Made by a program: the position numbers and the translations under genes | Assembly (NCBI RefSeq): GCF_028561335.1 | Contig: NZ_JAQQTG010000050.1 | Span: 62,001-126,000 of the forward strand | Source: Aequorivita todarodis | Lineage (GTDB): Bacteria > Bacteroidota > Bacteroidia > Flavobacteriales > Flavobacteriaceae | Length of the DNA: 64,000 bases | Direction: 5' to 3' | Part shown: positions 23,030 through 31,278 of the stretch, piece by piece | How positions within the stretch are numbered: the first letter of the stretch is position 1 | Layout: each line of letters begins with the position of its first letter | Notes under the pieces: generated by a model | What the model was told of the DNA's origin: nothing | The model's database searches: none | Seen by the model: the letters and a program-made list of their open reading frames with translations, nothing else

Positions 23030-24778
23030 ATGAAACATAAATACACAAAATACCTTTTGGTATTGTTGATGGCACTACAAACTGCTTTGGCCACTTCGCA
23101 GGAAAAACCAAACCTTCCTCACAACCTTACCGAAACGGAGAAAGGATTGGTTTCGGAATTTCAATTTACAAGCCCGCGATTTTCCCCTCCACCTTCGGGC
23201 CCGGTCCGCGCCGCCGCGGAATGGGAAGAGGTTGAATATCTTTTGGTAACCTGGAATCCATACTACCCAAATATCCTTCGGCAAATAGTTCAGGCCGGAG
23301 TGCAGGAATGTAAAGTGATTATTACCACACAGAACCAAGCTTCGGTTTCCAATTATTTAACAACAAATGGTGTGGATATAACCAATGTTACTTTTTTAAA
23401 CGTGCCGTGGGACAGTATCTGGATCCGCGATTATGCCGGAAACACCATCTATTCAGACGATGTGGGCGAGCTTGCCCTGACTGATTGGATTTACAACCGC
23501 CCCCGTCCAAACGATGATGTGATGCCAGCAGCGCATGCCGCACAGGTGGGAATTCCGCTTTACACAACCAATTCCGGGACCAACGATTTGGTGAACACCG
23601 GCGGAAATTATATGAGCGATGGCTTGGGCAATGCCTTTGCCTCAAAATTGATTTTGAATGAAAATGCCACTGGAAATCCCTACGGAGTAAGCGTTAAAAC
23701 CGAAGCCCAAATTGACGGGATTATGCAGGAATATATGGGAATTAACCGTTTCGTTAAAATGAATACATTGCCTTATGACGTAATCCACCATATTGATATG
23801 CACATGAAACTGTTAGATGAGGAAACCATCCTCGTGAGCAAATATCCTCCAGGAGTAGCCGATGGCCCACAGATTGAGGCGAATATCCAGTATGTTCTGG
23901 ATAATTTTCAGTCGCCATTCGGAACGCCCTACGATATTGAATGGATTGACGCGCCGCCAAGTCCGAACGGAAACTACCCAAATACGGGCGGTCCATACAA
24001 TACCTATAGCAATGCGGTTTTCGTGAACAAAACCATTATGGTGCCCACCTACCGTCCCGAGGTAGATGCCCCGGCGTTGGCGCAATATCAGGAAATGCTG
24101 CCGGGCTATAACGTAGTGGGCATTGACGTGGACGAGCCGGACGAAAATTTGATTGCCTCCAAAGGGGCCATTCACTGCATTACCCACACCATTGGCGTTG
24201 CGGAACCGCTTTGGATCGTGCATCAGCCCATTGATGAGGCCAACGTGGGAAGCACCGTCACCATTGAGGCAATGATAAAGCATATCTCAGGGGTGGCGCA
24301 GGCAAAGGTTTTTTGGCGCGAGGAAGGTGCAACTACTTATAATGAAATTGAAATGGCGCCATCAAACGGTGATAATTGGGCTGTAGATTTTACCATTCCA
24401 AATATTACGGAAAACATAGAATATTATATTTGGGCCAAAGCCATTTCCGGGAAGGAATTAAATCGCCCTATCGTGGCACCGGAAGGCTATTGGACTATTC
24501 AGGTTGAAACATTGTCGGCAGAGGAGTGGGCGCAGAACCATATTTCGGCGGCCTATCCAAACCCCACCACGGGGAAGGTTTCTTTTAATATGAATGCGAT
24601 TCAGGGCCGAGTTTCCGTGAAAATCCATAATCTTTTGGGGCAGAAATTATACGAGGCAAAGATTGAAAACGGCAACGGAAAAATTACATTGGACCTGAAC
24701 CCAACCTGGCAAGGAACGCTCTTGGTAACCTTTGAAGGCGATTTCGGAAAAATTCATAAAAAGGTAATTAAGTTGTAA
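23030..24778 (+). CDS. Secreted agmatine deiminase-like (PAD_porph) protein with T9SS sorting domain
   Basis: A 582-residue exported protein. The signal peptide covers about residues 1-23. The PAD_porph/agmatine-deiminase domain (about 60-390) shows PWDSIWIRDYAGNTIY, NTGGNYMSDG, HHIDMHMKLLDEETILVSKY (catalytic His) and ASKGAIHCITHTIG (catalytic Cys). An Ig-like segment follows (about 400-495), then a type IX C-terminal sorting domain beginning AAYPNPTTGKVSFN and ending IHKKVIKL. It probably deiminates arginine-type guanidino groups outside the cell or on its surface. Porphyromonas peptidylarginine deiminase has the same overall plan. Whether it acts on peptides or on agmatine is not clear. 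Confidence 0.9.
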   Translation: MKHKYTKYLLVLLMALQTALATSQEKPNLPHNLTETEKGLVSEFQFTSPRFSPPPSGPVRAAAEWEEVEYLLVTWNPYYPNILRQIVQAGVQECKVIITTQNQASVSNYLTTNGVDITNVTFLNVPWDSIWIRDYAGNTIYSDDVGELALTDWIYNRPRPNDDVMPAAHAAQVGIPLYTTNSGTNDLVNTGGNYMSDGLGNAFASKLILNENATGNPYGVSVKTEAQIDGIMQEYMGINRFVKMNTLPYDVIHHIDMHMKLLDEETILVSKYPPGVADGPQIEANIQYVLDNFQSPFGTPYDIEWIDAPPSPNGNYPNTGGPYNTYSNAVFVNKTIMVPTYRPEVDAPALAQYQEMLPGYNVVGIDVDEPDENLIASKGAIHCITHTIGVAEPLWIVHQPIDEANVGSTVTIEAMIKHISGVAQAKVFWREEGATTYNEIEMAPSNGDNWAVDFTIPNITENIEYYIWAKAISGKELNRPIVAPEGYWTIQVETLSAEEWAQNHISAAYPNPTTGKVSFNMNAIQGRVSVKIHNLLGQKLYEAKIENGNGKITLDLNPTWQGTLLVTFEGDFGKIHKKVIKL

Positions 24779-24804
24779 GTTAAAGTTTGAAATTTTTTAT
24801 CGGA

Positions 24805-24830
24805 AAGCCACAATAATATGTGGCTTTTTT
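24805..24830 (+). terminator. Intrinsic terminator after the deiminase gene
   Basis: Perfect stem AAGCCACA-ATAATA-TGTGGCTT followed by further T. Confidence 0.88.
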
Positions 24831-24905
24831 AGTTTCTTTGGATAACAAACCTCGCGAACAGTTGTATCCCCGTACAAATTGTTTGCATTAAACTCAATAT
24901 CCCCC

Positions 24906-25247
24906 ATGATTACAAAGCGTAACCTGCTTGCCTTCTTTGTATTTGTCAGTATTTCCACCGTTGTTTTTTCACAATCAGTGCCGCGCAAAACCGATGTCAA
25001 CAAAGATATTGACGTGGTTCGTGTTTATGAACAAGTGGTGGAGGAAGGCTACGGAACCCCGTTTATTTACGAAAAACTGGCTACTGCCTATTATTTTAAA
25101 AGTGAATATGGGAAGGCGGTTTCCTGGTTCCAAAAATTATTTTCTGAAGCGAAGAATACCGATCCAGAACTTACCCACCAATACAATCAAGCCTTGAAGG
25201 CTGTTGCTGCCACCAAAGCCATAAATTCCGGGAAAGATATTTTCTGA
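24906..25247 (+). CDS. Short exported TPR-like protein, resembles N-terminus of flavobacterial OmpA-family proteins
   Basis: A 113-residue protein from the ATG at 24906, with signal peptide MITKRNLLAFFVFVSISTVVFSQ. The rest (IDVVRVYEQVVEEGYGTPFIYEKLATAYYFKSEYGKAVSWFQKLF...) is two tetratricopeptide-like helix pairs. It looks like the first part of the much longer TPR/PD40/OmpA-domain proteins common in Flavobacteriaceae; the OmpA and beta-propeller parts are absent, and no matching frame continues downstream. It may be a stand-alone periplasmic adaptor or a truncated relic. A TTG at 24879 would extend it without adding a better signal. Confidence 0.7.
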   Translation: MITKRNLLAFFVFVSISTVVFSQSVPRKTDVNKDIDVVRVYEQVVEEGYGTPFIYEKLATAYYFKSEYGKAVSWFQKLFSEAKNTDPELTHQYNQALKAVAATKAINSGKDIF

Positions 25248-25253
25248 AAAAAA

Positions 25254-25823
25254 TCACACTTCGTGAAAGCGGAAGCAACTCTCGATATGGTCGTTCACCA
25301 TTCCGGTGGCCTGCATATGGGCGTAAATCACGGTGCTGCCCACAAACTTAAATCCGCGTTTTTTTAGGTCCTTGCTCAAGGCATCACTTTCGGGGCTCGT
25401 TGCTGGCGCATCTTTGTGGGTCTTCCAGATATTCTTAATGGGTTTGTGGTTTACAAAACCCCAGATATATTCGGTAAAACTTCCAAATTCCTTTTGGATT
25501 TCCATAAAAGCCCGGGCGTTCGTAACTGCGGAATGCACTTTCAGTTTATTGCGAATAATCCCTTCGTCCTGCAGCAGTGCGTCAATTTTGGATTGGTCGT
25601 ATTTCGCAATTTTTTTATAGTCGAAATTGTCAAAGGCTTTTCTGAAATTTTCACGCTTCCGAAGAATGGTAATCCAACTCAACCCTGCCTGAAAGGTTTC
25701 CAAAAGCAGAAACTCAAACATTGTTTTGTCATCCTTCACGGGCACGCCCCATTCCTCATCGTGGTATGTTACATAAAGCGGATCGGTACCGCACCAACCA
25801 CAGCGTACTTTTTCTGAATTCAT
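25254..25823 (-). CDS. tag: DNA-3-methyladenine glycosylase I
   Basis: A 189-residue base-excision repair enzyme that removes 3-methyladenine. Visible: RCGWCGTDPLYVTYHDEEWGVPVKDD at the N-terminus, with the zinc-ligand cysteine and the YHDEEWG substrate pocket, then LLLETFQAGLSWITILRKRENFR and the C-terminal zinc ligands in STVIYAHMQATGMVNDHIESCFRF. Length and motifs are typical of Tag. It is convergent with the short TPR-like gene (six-base gap). Confidence 0.96.
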   Translation of the reverse strand: MNSEKVRCGWCGTDPLYVTYHDEEWGVPVKDDKTMFEFLLLETFQAGLSWITILRKRENFRKAFDNFDYKKIAKYDQSKIDALLQDEGIIRNKLKVHSAVTNARAFMEIQKEFGSFTEYIWGFVNHKPIKNIWKTHKDAPATSPESDALSKDLKKRGFKFVGSTVIYAHMQATGMVNDHIESCFRFHEV

Positions 25824-25854
25824 ATTTTATATTTTACAAATATTCCTACCCCAG

Positions 25855-25937
25855 TCCGCCCCGGTGGAAGCCAATCTCTGCACCCTTTTAAGGGTTGGGG
25901 GTTAAACTGTCAACTGCAACTGCCAACTGAAAACTTT
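25855..25937. repeat. Repeat patch: TCCGCC palindrome, CCCTTTTAAGGG unit and CAACTG 7-base array
   Basis: Between tag and the TonB-like gene lie TCCGCC-CC-GGTGGA (25855-25868), an ACCCTTTTAAGGGTTGGGGG string resembling the 10313-10384 unit, and an array AAACTGT, CAACTGC, AACTGC, CAACTGA, AAACTTT (25904-25937) ending at the next gene's stop codon. Confidence 0.7.
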
Positions 25938-25939
25938 TT

Positions 25940-26662
25940 TCATTGTTGCCCGGGAAAATTAAAGGTAATCGTACCCAACTGTTTCGCCTTGGAGGCATCC
26001 GTACTGAAACGCGCCTGCTCGGAATATTCCAATGCCGCATCAATCAAGCATTCGTTGGAAGTGGTGGAAGCGGTCTTGTTATAGGAGTTTCTTACAACCT
26101 TTCCCAGATTGTCCACTTCCACGTTTATTACAACTTTTCCCGAGCCATAACAAGTATAGACGGGATTTGGCAGGTCAATATCCTTGCGGTTTACCAACTG
26201 ATAGCTAATGGTCGTGTTGCGATTGCCGCTTTTTACAACTGCCTCGCCCTCTTTTCCGGTTTCGCTATTGGAGAATTTCTTCTTTTTTTCTTTTTCAGGC
26301 TTTGTTAGTACTGTAGCTCCGTTCCCGTTGTCGCTTTTTGAATTTTCCAAAGCCTCGTTCATTTCTTGAAGTTTGCCCTCGGTGGTTTCCGTTATTTCTT
26401 CATCTTCGTTTTCAACAGAGGAAATAAATTTTTCGGCTTCGTTATAGGCGCGATTGGTTTCAATCTTTACTTTTTCGGGGGTAAGTTCGGCAATAGCGAG
26501 GTCCTCGGGCAATAATTCTTCCGGCGCCATCACTACATCATAGGTTTCCTCGGTGCTTTCCTCGCGTTCTTTGGAAAGTTTCACGCTGAATAGGAATAGC
26601 ACCAAACTGCCCGTGAGCAGGGAAGTTATGAGGAACGCTCTGTATGAATAATTGAAATTCAT
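25940..26662 (-). CDS. TonB-like energy-transducer-related membrane protein
   Basis: About 240 residues from the ATG at 26660-26662. One N-terminal membrane helix (FLITSLLTGSLVLFLFSVKL), a long charged coiled-coil-like linker (EEEITETTEGKLQEMNEALE...) and a C-terminal domain QLVNRKDIDLPNPVYTCYGSGKVVINVEVDNLGKVVRNSYNK ... ARFSTDASKAKQLGTITFNF that resembles the TonB C-terminal fold. Sited after truB in an order common in Flavobacteriaceae. The TonB YP motif is not clear (here NPVYTCYGSGKVV), so it may be an anchor protein and not an energy transducer. A TTG at 26689 is an alternative start. Confidence 0.75.
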   Translation of the reverse strand: MNFNYSYRAFLITSLLTGSLVLFLFSVKLSKEREESTEETYDVVMAPEELLPEDLAIAELTPEKVKIETNRAYNEAEKFISSVENEDEEITETTEGKLQEMNEALENSKSDNGNGATVLTKPEKEKKKKFSNSETGKEGEAVVKSGNRNTTISYQLVNRKDIDLPNPVYTCYGSGKVVINVEVDNLGKVVRNSYNKTASTTSNECLIDAALEYSEQARFSTDASKAKQLGTITFNFPGQQ

Positions 26663-26733
26663 TATTGCAAGTACCGAAATTTTGTGCAAAATTCCACAAA
26701 ACTGCTGAAAATTAAGACGGTATTAAAGATATT

Positions 26734-27438
26734 TTAACTTGGAAGCGAGGCCTCGAAAGCTTCAATTCCCACCGCATCTTCAACTGAAAATTCGCCTATT
26801 CGGGTTCTTCGCAAGGCGGAAAGATGTGCTCCGTTATTTAAAGCCTTTCCGAAGTCATTTGCCAAAGAACGGATATAAGTGCCCTTGCTGCAGACCACTC
26901 TGAAATCTACTTTTGGAAACGCAATCTTTGTGATTTCAAATTCTGAAATTGTAACTGTTCTGAACGGGATTTCCACTTCCTCGCCACTTCGGGCAAATTC
27001 ATAAAGCCGTTTTCCTTCTTTTTTCAATGCCGAAAAAACGGGCGGTTGCTGTTGAATTTCACCGATAAATTGTTTTGTGGCTTCGTATATTTCTTCCGAA
27101 GTAATTTCTGAAATGTCAAAGGTTTGGTCAATCTCCGTTTCCAAATCGTAACTCGGGGTAGTGGCGCCAAGTGTAAAAGTTCCCGTGTATTCCTTTTCCT
27201 GCGCTTGGAACGTGTCTATTTTTTTGGTGAATTTTCCGGTGCAGATAATCAAAAGCCCCGTAGCCAAAGGATCGAGCGTGCCGGCGTGGCCCACTTTTAT
27301 TTTTTTTATTCCGAAGGATTTCCGGAGGAGCCAACGCACTTTGTTCACCGCTTGGAAGGAAGTCCATTCCAAGGGTTTGTCAATTAATAGTACTTGGCCT
27401 TCTTTGAAATCCTCGGCTTGAAGGGTTTTATTGTTCAT
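26734..27438 (-). CDS. truB: tRNA pseudouridine-55 synthase
   Basis: Isomerises U55 in the T-loop of tRNAs. About 234 residues from the ATG at 27436-27438. Visible: QVLLIDKPLEWTSFQAVNKVRW, KVGHAGTLDPLATGLLIICTGKFTK (catalytic Asp in GTLDPLA), KEYTGTFTLGATTPSYDLE, and the C-terminal SKGTYIRSLANDFG. The usual flavobacterial order is ftsX-DUF3098-uppP-truB. Here a MntA/HepT pair lies between uppP and truB, and the hepT stop overlaps the truB start by 11 bases, so truB translation may now depend on hepT. Confidence 0.95.
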   Translation of the reverse strand: MNNKTLQAEDFKEGQVLLIDKPLEWTSFQAVNKVRWLLRKSFGIKKIKVGHAGTLDPLATGLLIICTGKFTKKIDTFQAQEKEYTGTFTLGATTPSYDLETEIDQTFDISEITSEEIYEATKQFIGEIQQQPPVFSALKKEGKRLYEFARSGEEVEIPFRTVTISEFEITKIAFPKVDFRVVCSKGTYIRSLANDFGKALNNGAHLSALRRTRIGEFSVEDAVGIEAFEASLPS

Positions 27439-27772
27439 TTTTGAGGATTTCAAGCAGTTGTTGTTTTAAAGGGGGAAGGTCATCTTTAACCGTTTTCCAT
27501 ATCATTTCGGGGAGCAACCTTTCATAATCATGAATCAAAACATCCCTAAATCCCGCCATTTGTTTCCAAGGAACTTGTGGATATTTTGTTTTGAAATCTT
27601 GGTCGATTCTTTTGGTAGCTTCACCTATCACTTCAAAACAGCGGATTATTGCAAGTTCAGTTCGCTTGTCTTTAAAAGTATCTTTATTTGAAGCATCATC
27701 AACTATAAACTCCTCTATATACCCTATGTATTCAAGAATATCGGAAATATGGCCCGTATTAATTTTTTTCAT
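27428..27772 (-). CDS. hepT: HepT-like HEPN ribonuclease toxin (type VII TA)
   Basis: A 114-residue HEPN protein. The active site RxxxxHxY is visible in GFRDVLIHDYERL (Arg and His of the RNase motif, Tyr as the AMPylation target). Preceded by the helical INTGHISDILEYIGYIEEFI and ELAIIRCFEVIGEATKRID segments typical of HepT/DUF86. Known: HepT cleaves RNA and is silenced when MntA adenylylates its tyrosine. It overlaps mntA by 14 bases at its start and truB by 11 bases at its end, so it is embedded tightly in an essential-gene transcript. All motif residues are intact. Confidence 0.9.
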   Translation of the reverse strand: MKKINTGHISDILEYIGYIEEFIVDDASNKDTFKDKRTELAIIRCFEVIGEATKRIDQDFKTKYPQVPWKQMAGFRDVLIHDYERLLPEMIWKTVKDDLPPLKQQLLEILKNEQ

Positions 27773-28046
27773 AGATGGTATTTAAATCCTGCATCACGTA
27801 AGGTTTCATCCAGTCTTTTAGTCCTCTTTTCGAAACTAAATCTATCTTTCTCATTAGTTTTTCTTCCAACTCTTGCTTCATTTCCACCAAATCAAACAAA
27901 GAAATACTTTTTTTGAAATCGTAAAGTACATCAATATCGCTATCCTCGTTCATTTCCCCACGCGCATAGCTGCCAAAAACACAAATCTGTTTGGGCTTGA
28001 ACGGTAAAAGCGTTTCGATGATTATTTTGTTTATTTCGGCATCCAT
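27759..28046 (-). CDS. mntA: MntA-like minimal nucleotidyltransferase antitoxin
   Basis: A 95-residue minimal nucleotidyltransferase. Visible: QICVFGSYARGEMNEDSDIDVLYDF, the GSx10DxD signature with both metal-binding aspartates, and KIDLVSKRGLKDWMKPYV with a third acidic position. In the HepT/MntA system this enzyme transfers AMP from ATP to the toxin's tyrosine. Its gene lies first and overlaps hepT by 14 bases, the usual order for the pair. An 81-base gap with 7-base repeats separates it from uppP. Confidence 0.9.
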   Translation of the reverse strand: MDAEINKIIIETLLPFKPKQICVFGSYARGEMNEDSDIDVLYDFKKSISLFDLVEMKQELEEKLMRKIDLVSKRGLKDWMKPYVMQDLNTIYEKN

Positions 28047-28093
28047 AACCTTGCAAAGATAGTGAAAAGAGCCGAGTGTTTCTTTGGCACCAA

Positions 28094-28128
28094 GTCTTAG
28101 GTCTTAAGTCTTACCGTCCTACGTCCTT
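28094..28128 (-). repeat. 7-base tandem array between uppP and mntA
   Basis: GTCTTAG, GTCTTAA, GTCTTAC, CGTCCTA, CGTCCTT (28094-28128), ending in the uppP stop codon. It marks the junction where the toxin-antitoxin pair meets the conserved uppP/truB order. Confidence 0.75.
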
Positions 28129-28913
28129 TAAATAACGGTAAGTTCCTGAACAAAAAAGTGAATCAGCAAAACCGCGATTCCGGCAATAATTCTATAATAA
28201 CCGAATATTTTAAACCCATGCTTGCTCAGGTAAGTGATGAAGGATTTTATGGCAATCAAAGCGACAATAAAACCAACAACGTTTCCAATAATCAATAGAT
28301 TCACTTGTTCCGAAGAAAGCTGGAAGCCTGCTTCGTAATAATCATAGCTTTTCTTTACCGTTGCGCCCAGCATCGTTGGAATTGCCAAAAAGAAGGAAAA
28401 TTCAGCAGCCACAGTCCGCGAGAGTTTTTGGGTCATCCCGCCCACAATACTTGCGCCGCTGCGGGAAACGCCCGGAATCATCGCCAAACATTGGAAGAAG
28501 CCAATTTTCAAAGCAGTTAAATAAGAAATCTCCGTTTGTTCGCCATCGCCAAACCAATCGTCCACTTTCAAAAGAATAAAGCCGCCGATGATTAACGAAA
28601 CGGCAACTGTAATCGGGTTTTCCAAAAGACTATCAATAAAATCACTTAGAAGCAATCCTAAAAATACCGCAGGCAGAAAGGCTACAAAAAGCTTGTAGTA
28701 AAAATCCATGCTCTGAAAAAAGCGCTTAAAGTACAAAACCACAACGCTCATAATGGTTCCGAGCTGGATTACGATGGTAAAAAGTTTGGTAAAATCATCA
28801 CCCGCAATCCCAAAAAAGGAAGAAGCGATAATCATATGTCCCGTGGAAGAAACGGGCAAAAATTCAGTTAAACCCTCAATAATGGCGAGTACAATGGCTT
28901 GTAACGTATCCAC
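28128..28913 (-). CDS. uppP: Undecaprenyl-diphosphatase
   Basis: A 261-residue integral membrane phosphatase (BacA type) that recycles undecaprenyl diphosphate for peptidoglycan and other wall polymers. Visible: [20 protein letters not shown] near the N-terminus and [15 protein letters not shown] in the middle, the two conserved active-site loops. About eight membrane helices. The start codon is GTG at 28911-28913, sharing one base with the DUF3098 stop (TAGTG), so translation is coupled. Confidence 0.95.
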   Translation of the reverse strand: MDTLQAIVLAIIEGLTEFLPVSSTGHMIIASSFFGIAGDDFTKLFTIVIQLGTIMSVVVLYFKRFFQSMDFYYKLFVAFLPAVFLGLLLSDFIDSLLENPITVAVSLIIGGFILLKVDDWFGDGEQTEISYLTALKIGFFQCLAMIPGVSRSGASIVGGMTQKLSRTVAAEFSFFLAIPTMLGATVKKSYDYYEAGFQLSSEQVNLLIIGNVVGFIVALIAIKSFITYLSKHGFKIFGYYRIIAGIAVLLIHFFVQELTVI

Positions 28914-29176
28914 TAATTTTCTTCTTTGCTATCGGGTTTCAACAAAATGGCATACACTTCAATCGCAAAGCCCAAAAGCACCAAGGCCGGGGCTAAACGA
29001 ATTCTTCTCCAATTATAGATTTCGGGATTGAAAACATTCGGGTCGTCGCTGCCGCCACCAGTCATCAGTATAAAACCCAAGGCGATAAACGCCACGCCAA
29101 TGAGCATGAATTTGTAGTTTTTTCGCTCAAAAACAAATTCGGGCTTATAGTCTTCTTTTCGTTTTTTCTCTCCCAT
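28913..29176 (-). CDS. DUF3098 family membrane protein
   Basis: An 87-residue protein with two membrane helices ([21 protein letters not shown] and [22 protein letters not shown]) and a charged N-terminus. It matches DUF3098, found in Bacteroidota between ftsX and uppP. No biochemical function is known; its strict position next to cell-division and wall-precursor genes suggests an envelope role. Translationally coupled to uppP. A 7/8-base repeat patch separates it from ftsX. Confidence 0.88.
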   Translation of the reverse strand: MGEKKRKEDYKPEFVFERKNYKFMLIGVAFIALGFILMTGGGSDDPNVFNPEIYNWRRIRLAPALVLLGFAIEVYAILLKPDSKEEN

Positions 29177-29210
29177 TGTTTAAAAAGTTTCAGGTTTCCG
29201 GTTTTTTAAA

Positions 29211-29323
29211 ATTACTAAGTTATTGGGTTACTGAGTTATTTGGCTAATAGGTTATTTAGTTTTACTACCCACTACCCACTACCCACTACCCACTACCCAC
29301 TACCCACTACCCACTACCCACTA
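29211..29323. repeat. 8-base array followed by eight ACTACCC heptamers
   Basis: First an 8-base ladder of the AGTTATTG/GGTTACTG/AGTTATTT type (about 29218-29263), then eight perfect ACTACCC units (29264-29319) running into the ftsX stop codon at 29321-29323. The two halves are partly complementary (GGGTTA against TACCCA). Confidence 0.9.
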
Positions 29324-30199
29324 ATAATACAAATCATCGGTTCGCAGGTTCAAAAAGCGTTGCGTAGCTATAAATGTACTTATCCAGGTTATCAAAACGC
29401 CCATTAAAAATATAAATATAAACAAAACCGCCAAGAGCAGCGGATCGCCCAATAATTGCAACTGTGGAAAACTTTCATTGAGGTAGTAAAGCACTACGCC
29501 CATCCCGATCATTGCCACAATGGCCCCCACAATTCCTAACCGAACACTTTTCCAGACAAAGGGTTTGCGGATAAATTTCTTGGTCGCGCCCACCATCTGC
29601 ATGGTTTTTATGGTAAACCGTTTTGCGTAAATACTCAATCGAATGCTACTGTTTATAAGTAACACCGCGATAAACGTAAAAATTCCGCTGATGACCAAAA
29701 CCCAAAAACTGATGCGTTTCACGTTTTCGGTAAGCTGCGCAATCAAAGGTTTGTCGTAAATAACATCGTCCACAAAATCCTTACTTTTCAGCTCGTTGGT
29801 AATTTCCTCCATTTTTGCGGGCGTAACGTAGTCTGCCAAAATGTAAACGTCAATGCTATTTTGAAGTGGATTTTCGCCCAGATATTCAATGAAATTTTCG
29901 CCCAAAGTTTCTTGGTGCTCCTTTGCGGCATCTTCCTTTGAAACGAAAGTGGCTGATTTGGTATATTCAGCCAGCGCCAAACTTTGCTTCAATTGGGTGA
30001 TTTCAACTTCCTTCGCCGTGTCTTTCAAAAAAACGGTAATCGCAATCTGTTCCTTAAAATAATCGGCAACTTTTTTTGAATTCAATACCAACAATCCCAA
30101 CAATCCCAACAGAAAAAGCACCAGCGAAATACTGATGACCACTGAAAAATAGGAAGAAATCAATCTGCGTTTTTGATATTTTTCAAAAGAAGAACTCAT
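29321..30199 (-). CDS. ftsX: Cell division ABC-transporter-like protein FtsX
   Basis: A 292-residue membrane protein with the FtsX plan: TM1 after a short cytoplasmic N-terminus (YFSVVISISLVLFLLGLLGLLVL), a periplasmic domain of about 120 residues (QIAITVFLKDTAKEVEITQLK...), then three more membrane helices with the conserved FKTMQMVGATKKFIRKPF-type loop (here TIKTMQMVGATKKFIRKPF). FtsX with FtsE regulates septal peptidoglycan hydrolases. The ftsE gene is not in the window. The gene ends inside an ACTACCC heptamer array. Confidence 0.95.
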   Translation of the reverse strand: MSSSFEKYQKRRLISSYFSVVISISLVLFLLGLLGLLVLNSKKVADYFKEQIAITVFLKDTAKEVEITQLKQSLALAEYTKSATFVSKEDAAKEHQETLGENFIEYLGENPLQNSIDVYILADYVTPAKMEEITNELKSKDFVDDVIYDKPLIAQLTENVKRISFWVLVISGIFTFIAVLLINSSIRLSIYAKRFTIKTMQMVGATKKFIRKPFVWKSVRLGIVGAIVAMIGMGVVLYYLNESFPQLQLLGDPLLLAVLFIFIFLMGVLITWISTFIATQRFLNLRTDDLYY

Positions 30200-30385
30200 A
30201 GGGTTTGCTGAATTTTGGCGTAAAAATACAAGTAATTTTGCATCTTGTGTTAAACAACGCCGAAAGTTTCCAATTTGTTATAATTCCATTAAATTTGGAT
30301 TGCCTTAAATTTAGTAATCATCATAAAAAGCCTACAAAAATCCCTAAAAATTTCCCGTCCGGGACTTTGGTTTGCAACCCTTTGG

Positions 30386-31192
30386 ATGTATTTGGTCCCT
30401 TTTGACCTTGCTTCAAATTTTTGGGAGGAGCCACAGTTTTGGCTTGGACTCATCTTTGTTACGTTTCCGTTGAATTTTTTGGTGTATGGCCTAAACGATT
30501 TTACAGATGGAAAGGCAGATTCCCTAAACCCGCGGAAAGGGAATTATCTGTTTGGCGCCAAGTTGAGCAAAAAGGAATTAGAGCCGGTTTTTTGGCAAAT
30601 TTGTGCCGTGATTTTGCCCTTTGTAGCCCTGTTTTCATATTTGGAAGGCAGGGAAATGTTCCTTCTGCTCCTTTTTATGATAGTGGTAAATATCATCTAC
30701 AATTTCAAGCCTTTCCGCCTCAAGGAACGCCCGCCCTTTGAAATTATAATACAGGTAGGTTACGTGTTCACGGCACTTTTCAGCATCCTTTTGAATAATT
30801 TGGAAATGCTTCCCTGGCAGACGTTGCTCTATCTTTCACTCTTCGCATTCCAAGCCCATATTGCGGGGGAAATTATGGATATCGAGCCAGATAGATTAGT
30901 GGGAAAGAAAACCACAGCGGTTTTCATAGGAAGGAAAAAAGCGAAACTTTTAATGCTTTTTCTGCTATTATTTGAAGCGTATATCTTGAAATTCTGGTTT
31001 GATGATTGGGTGCTGTCGGGCTTTTTGGTGGCTTTTTCGTTTTGGCTGATTTTGGATATTTTCGTTTTCTTCAAAGACAGACCCTATTCGGTAACGCAAA
31101 TGAAAATCTTTGGAATTGCCATCAACGTTTCCGCAATTCTTTCGATGATTTGGGTGCTTTATTCGGGAAATCTGCTGCATCCAAATTTTTAA
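30386..31192 (+). CDS. UbiA-family prenyltransferase, true start uncertain
   Basis: A membrane prenyltransferase of the UbiA superfamily: GLNDFTDGKADSLNPRKGNY (first Asp-rich motif), an IIYNFKPFRLKERPPFE loop, and GEIMDIEPDRLVGKKTTAVFIG (second Asp-rich motif), with 7-8 membrane helices. Flavobacterial relatives are lycopene-elongase or hypothetical prenyltransferases. The ATG at 30386 is the first canonical start, but the frame is open back to 30293 and encodes KSLQKSLKISRPGLWFATLW, which contains the conserved SRPxxW N-terminus of the family. No ATG, GTG or TTG exists there, so initiation at ATA/ATC/ATT around 30317-30323 is possible. Confidence 0.82.
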   Translation: MYLVPFDLASNFWEEPQFWLGLIFVTFPLNFLVYGLNDFTDGKADSLNPRKGNYLFGAKLSKKELEPVFWQICAVILPFVALFSYLEGREMFLLLLFMIVVNIIYNFKPFRLKERPPFEIIIQVGYVFTALFSILLNNLEMLPWQTLLYLSLFAFQAHIAGEIMDIEPDRLVGKKTTAVFIGRKKAKLLMLFLLLFEAYILKFWFDDWVLSGFLVAFSFWLILDIFVFFKDRPYSVTQMKIFGIAINVSAILSMIWVLYSGNLLHPNF

Positions 31193-31223
31193 AATATAGG
31201 GTTTTACTTCTTCCAATAAACCT

Positions 31224-31231
31224 TAAATTTG
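31224..31231 (+). promoter_or_regulatory. Promoter -7 box TAAATTTG for leuS
   Basis: Fits TAnnTTTG, 47 bases upstream of the leuS ATG. Confidence 0.5.
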
Positions 31232-31278
31232 CGGCTCTTTCCACCAGTGGAAATAACTTTCAAAAAAAATACAAGAAG

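Noticed and set aside
29264-29319. ACTACCC array as a CRISPR
   Set aside because: Units are 7 bases and directly adjacent, with no spacers and no cas genes in the window.
31006-31278. Upstream extension of the leuS frame
   Set aside because: It overlaps the end of the prenyltransferase gene in another frame. The conserved LeuRS N-terminus starts at the ATG 31279, after a promoter box.
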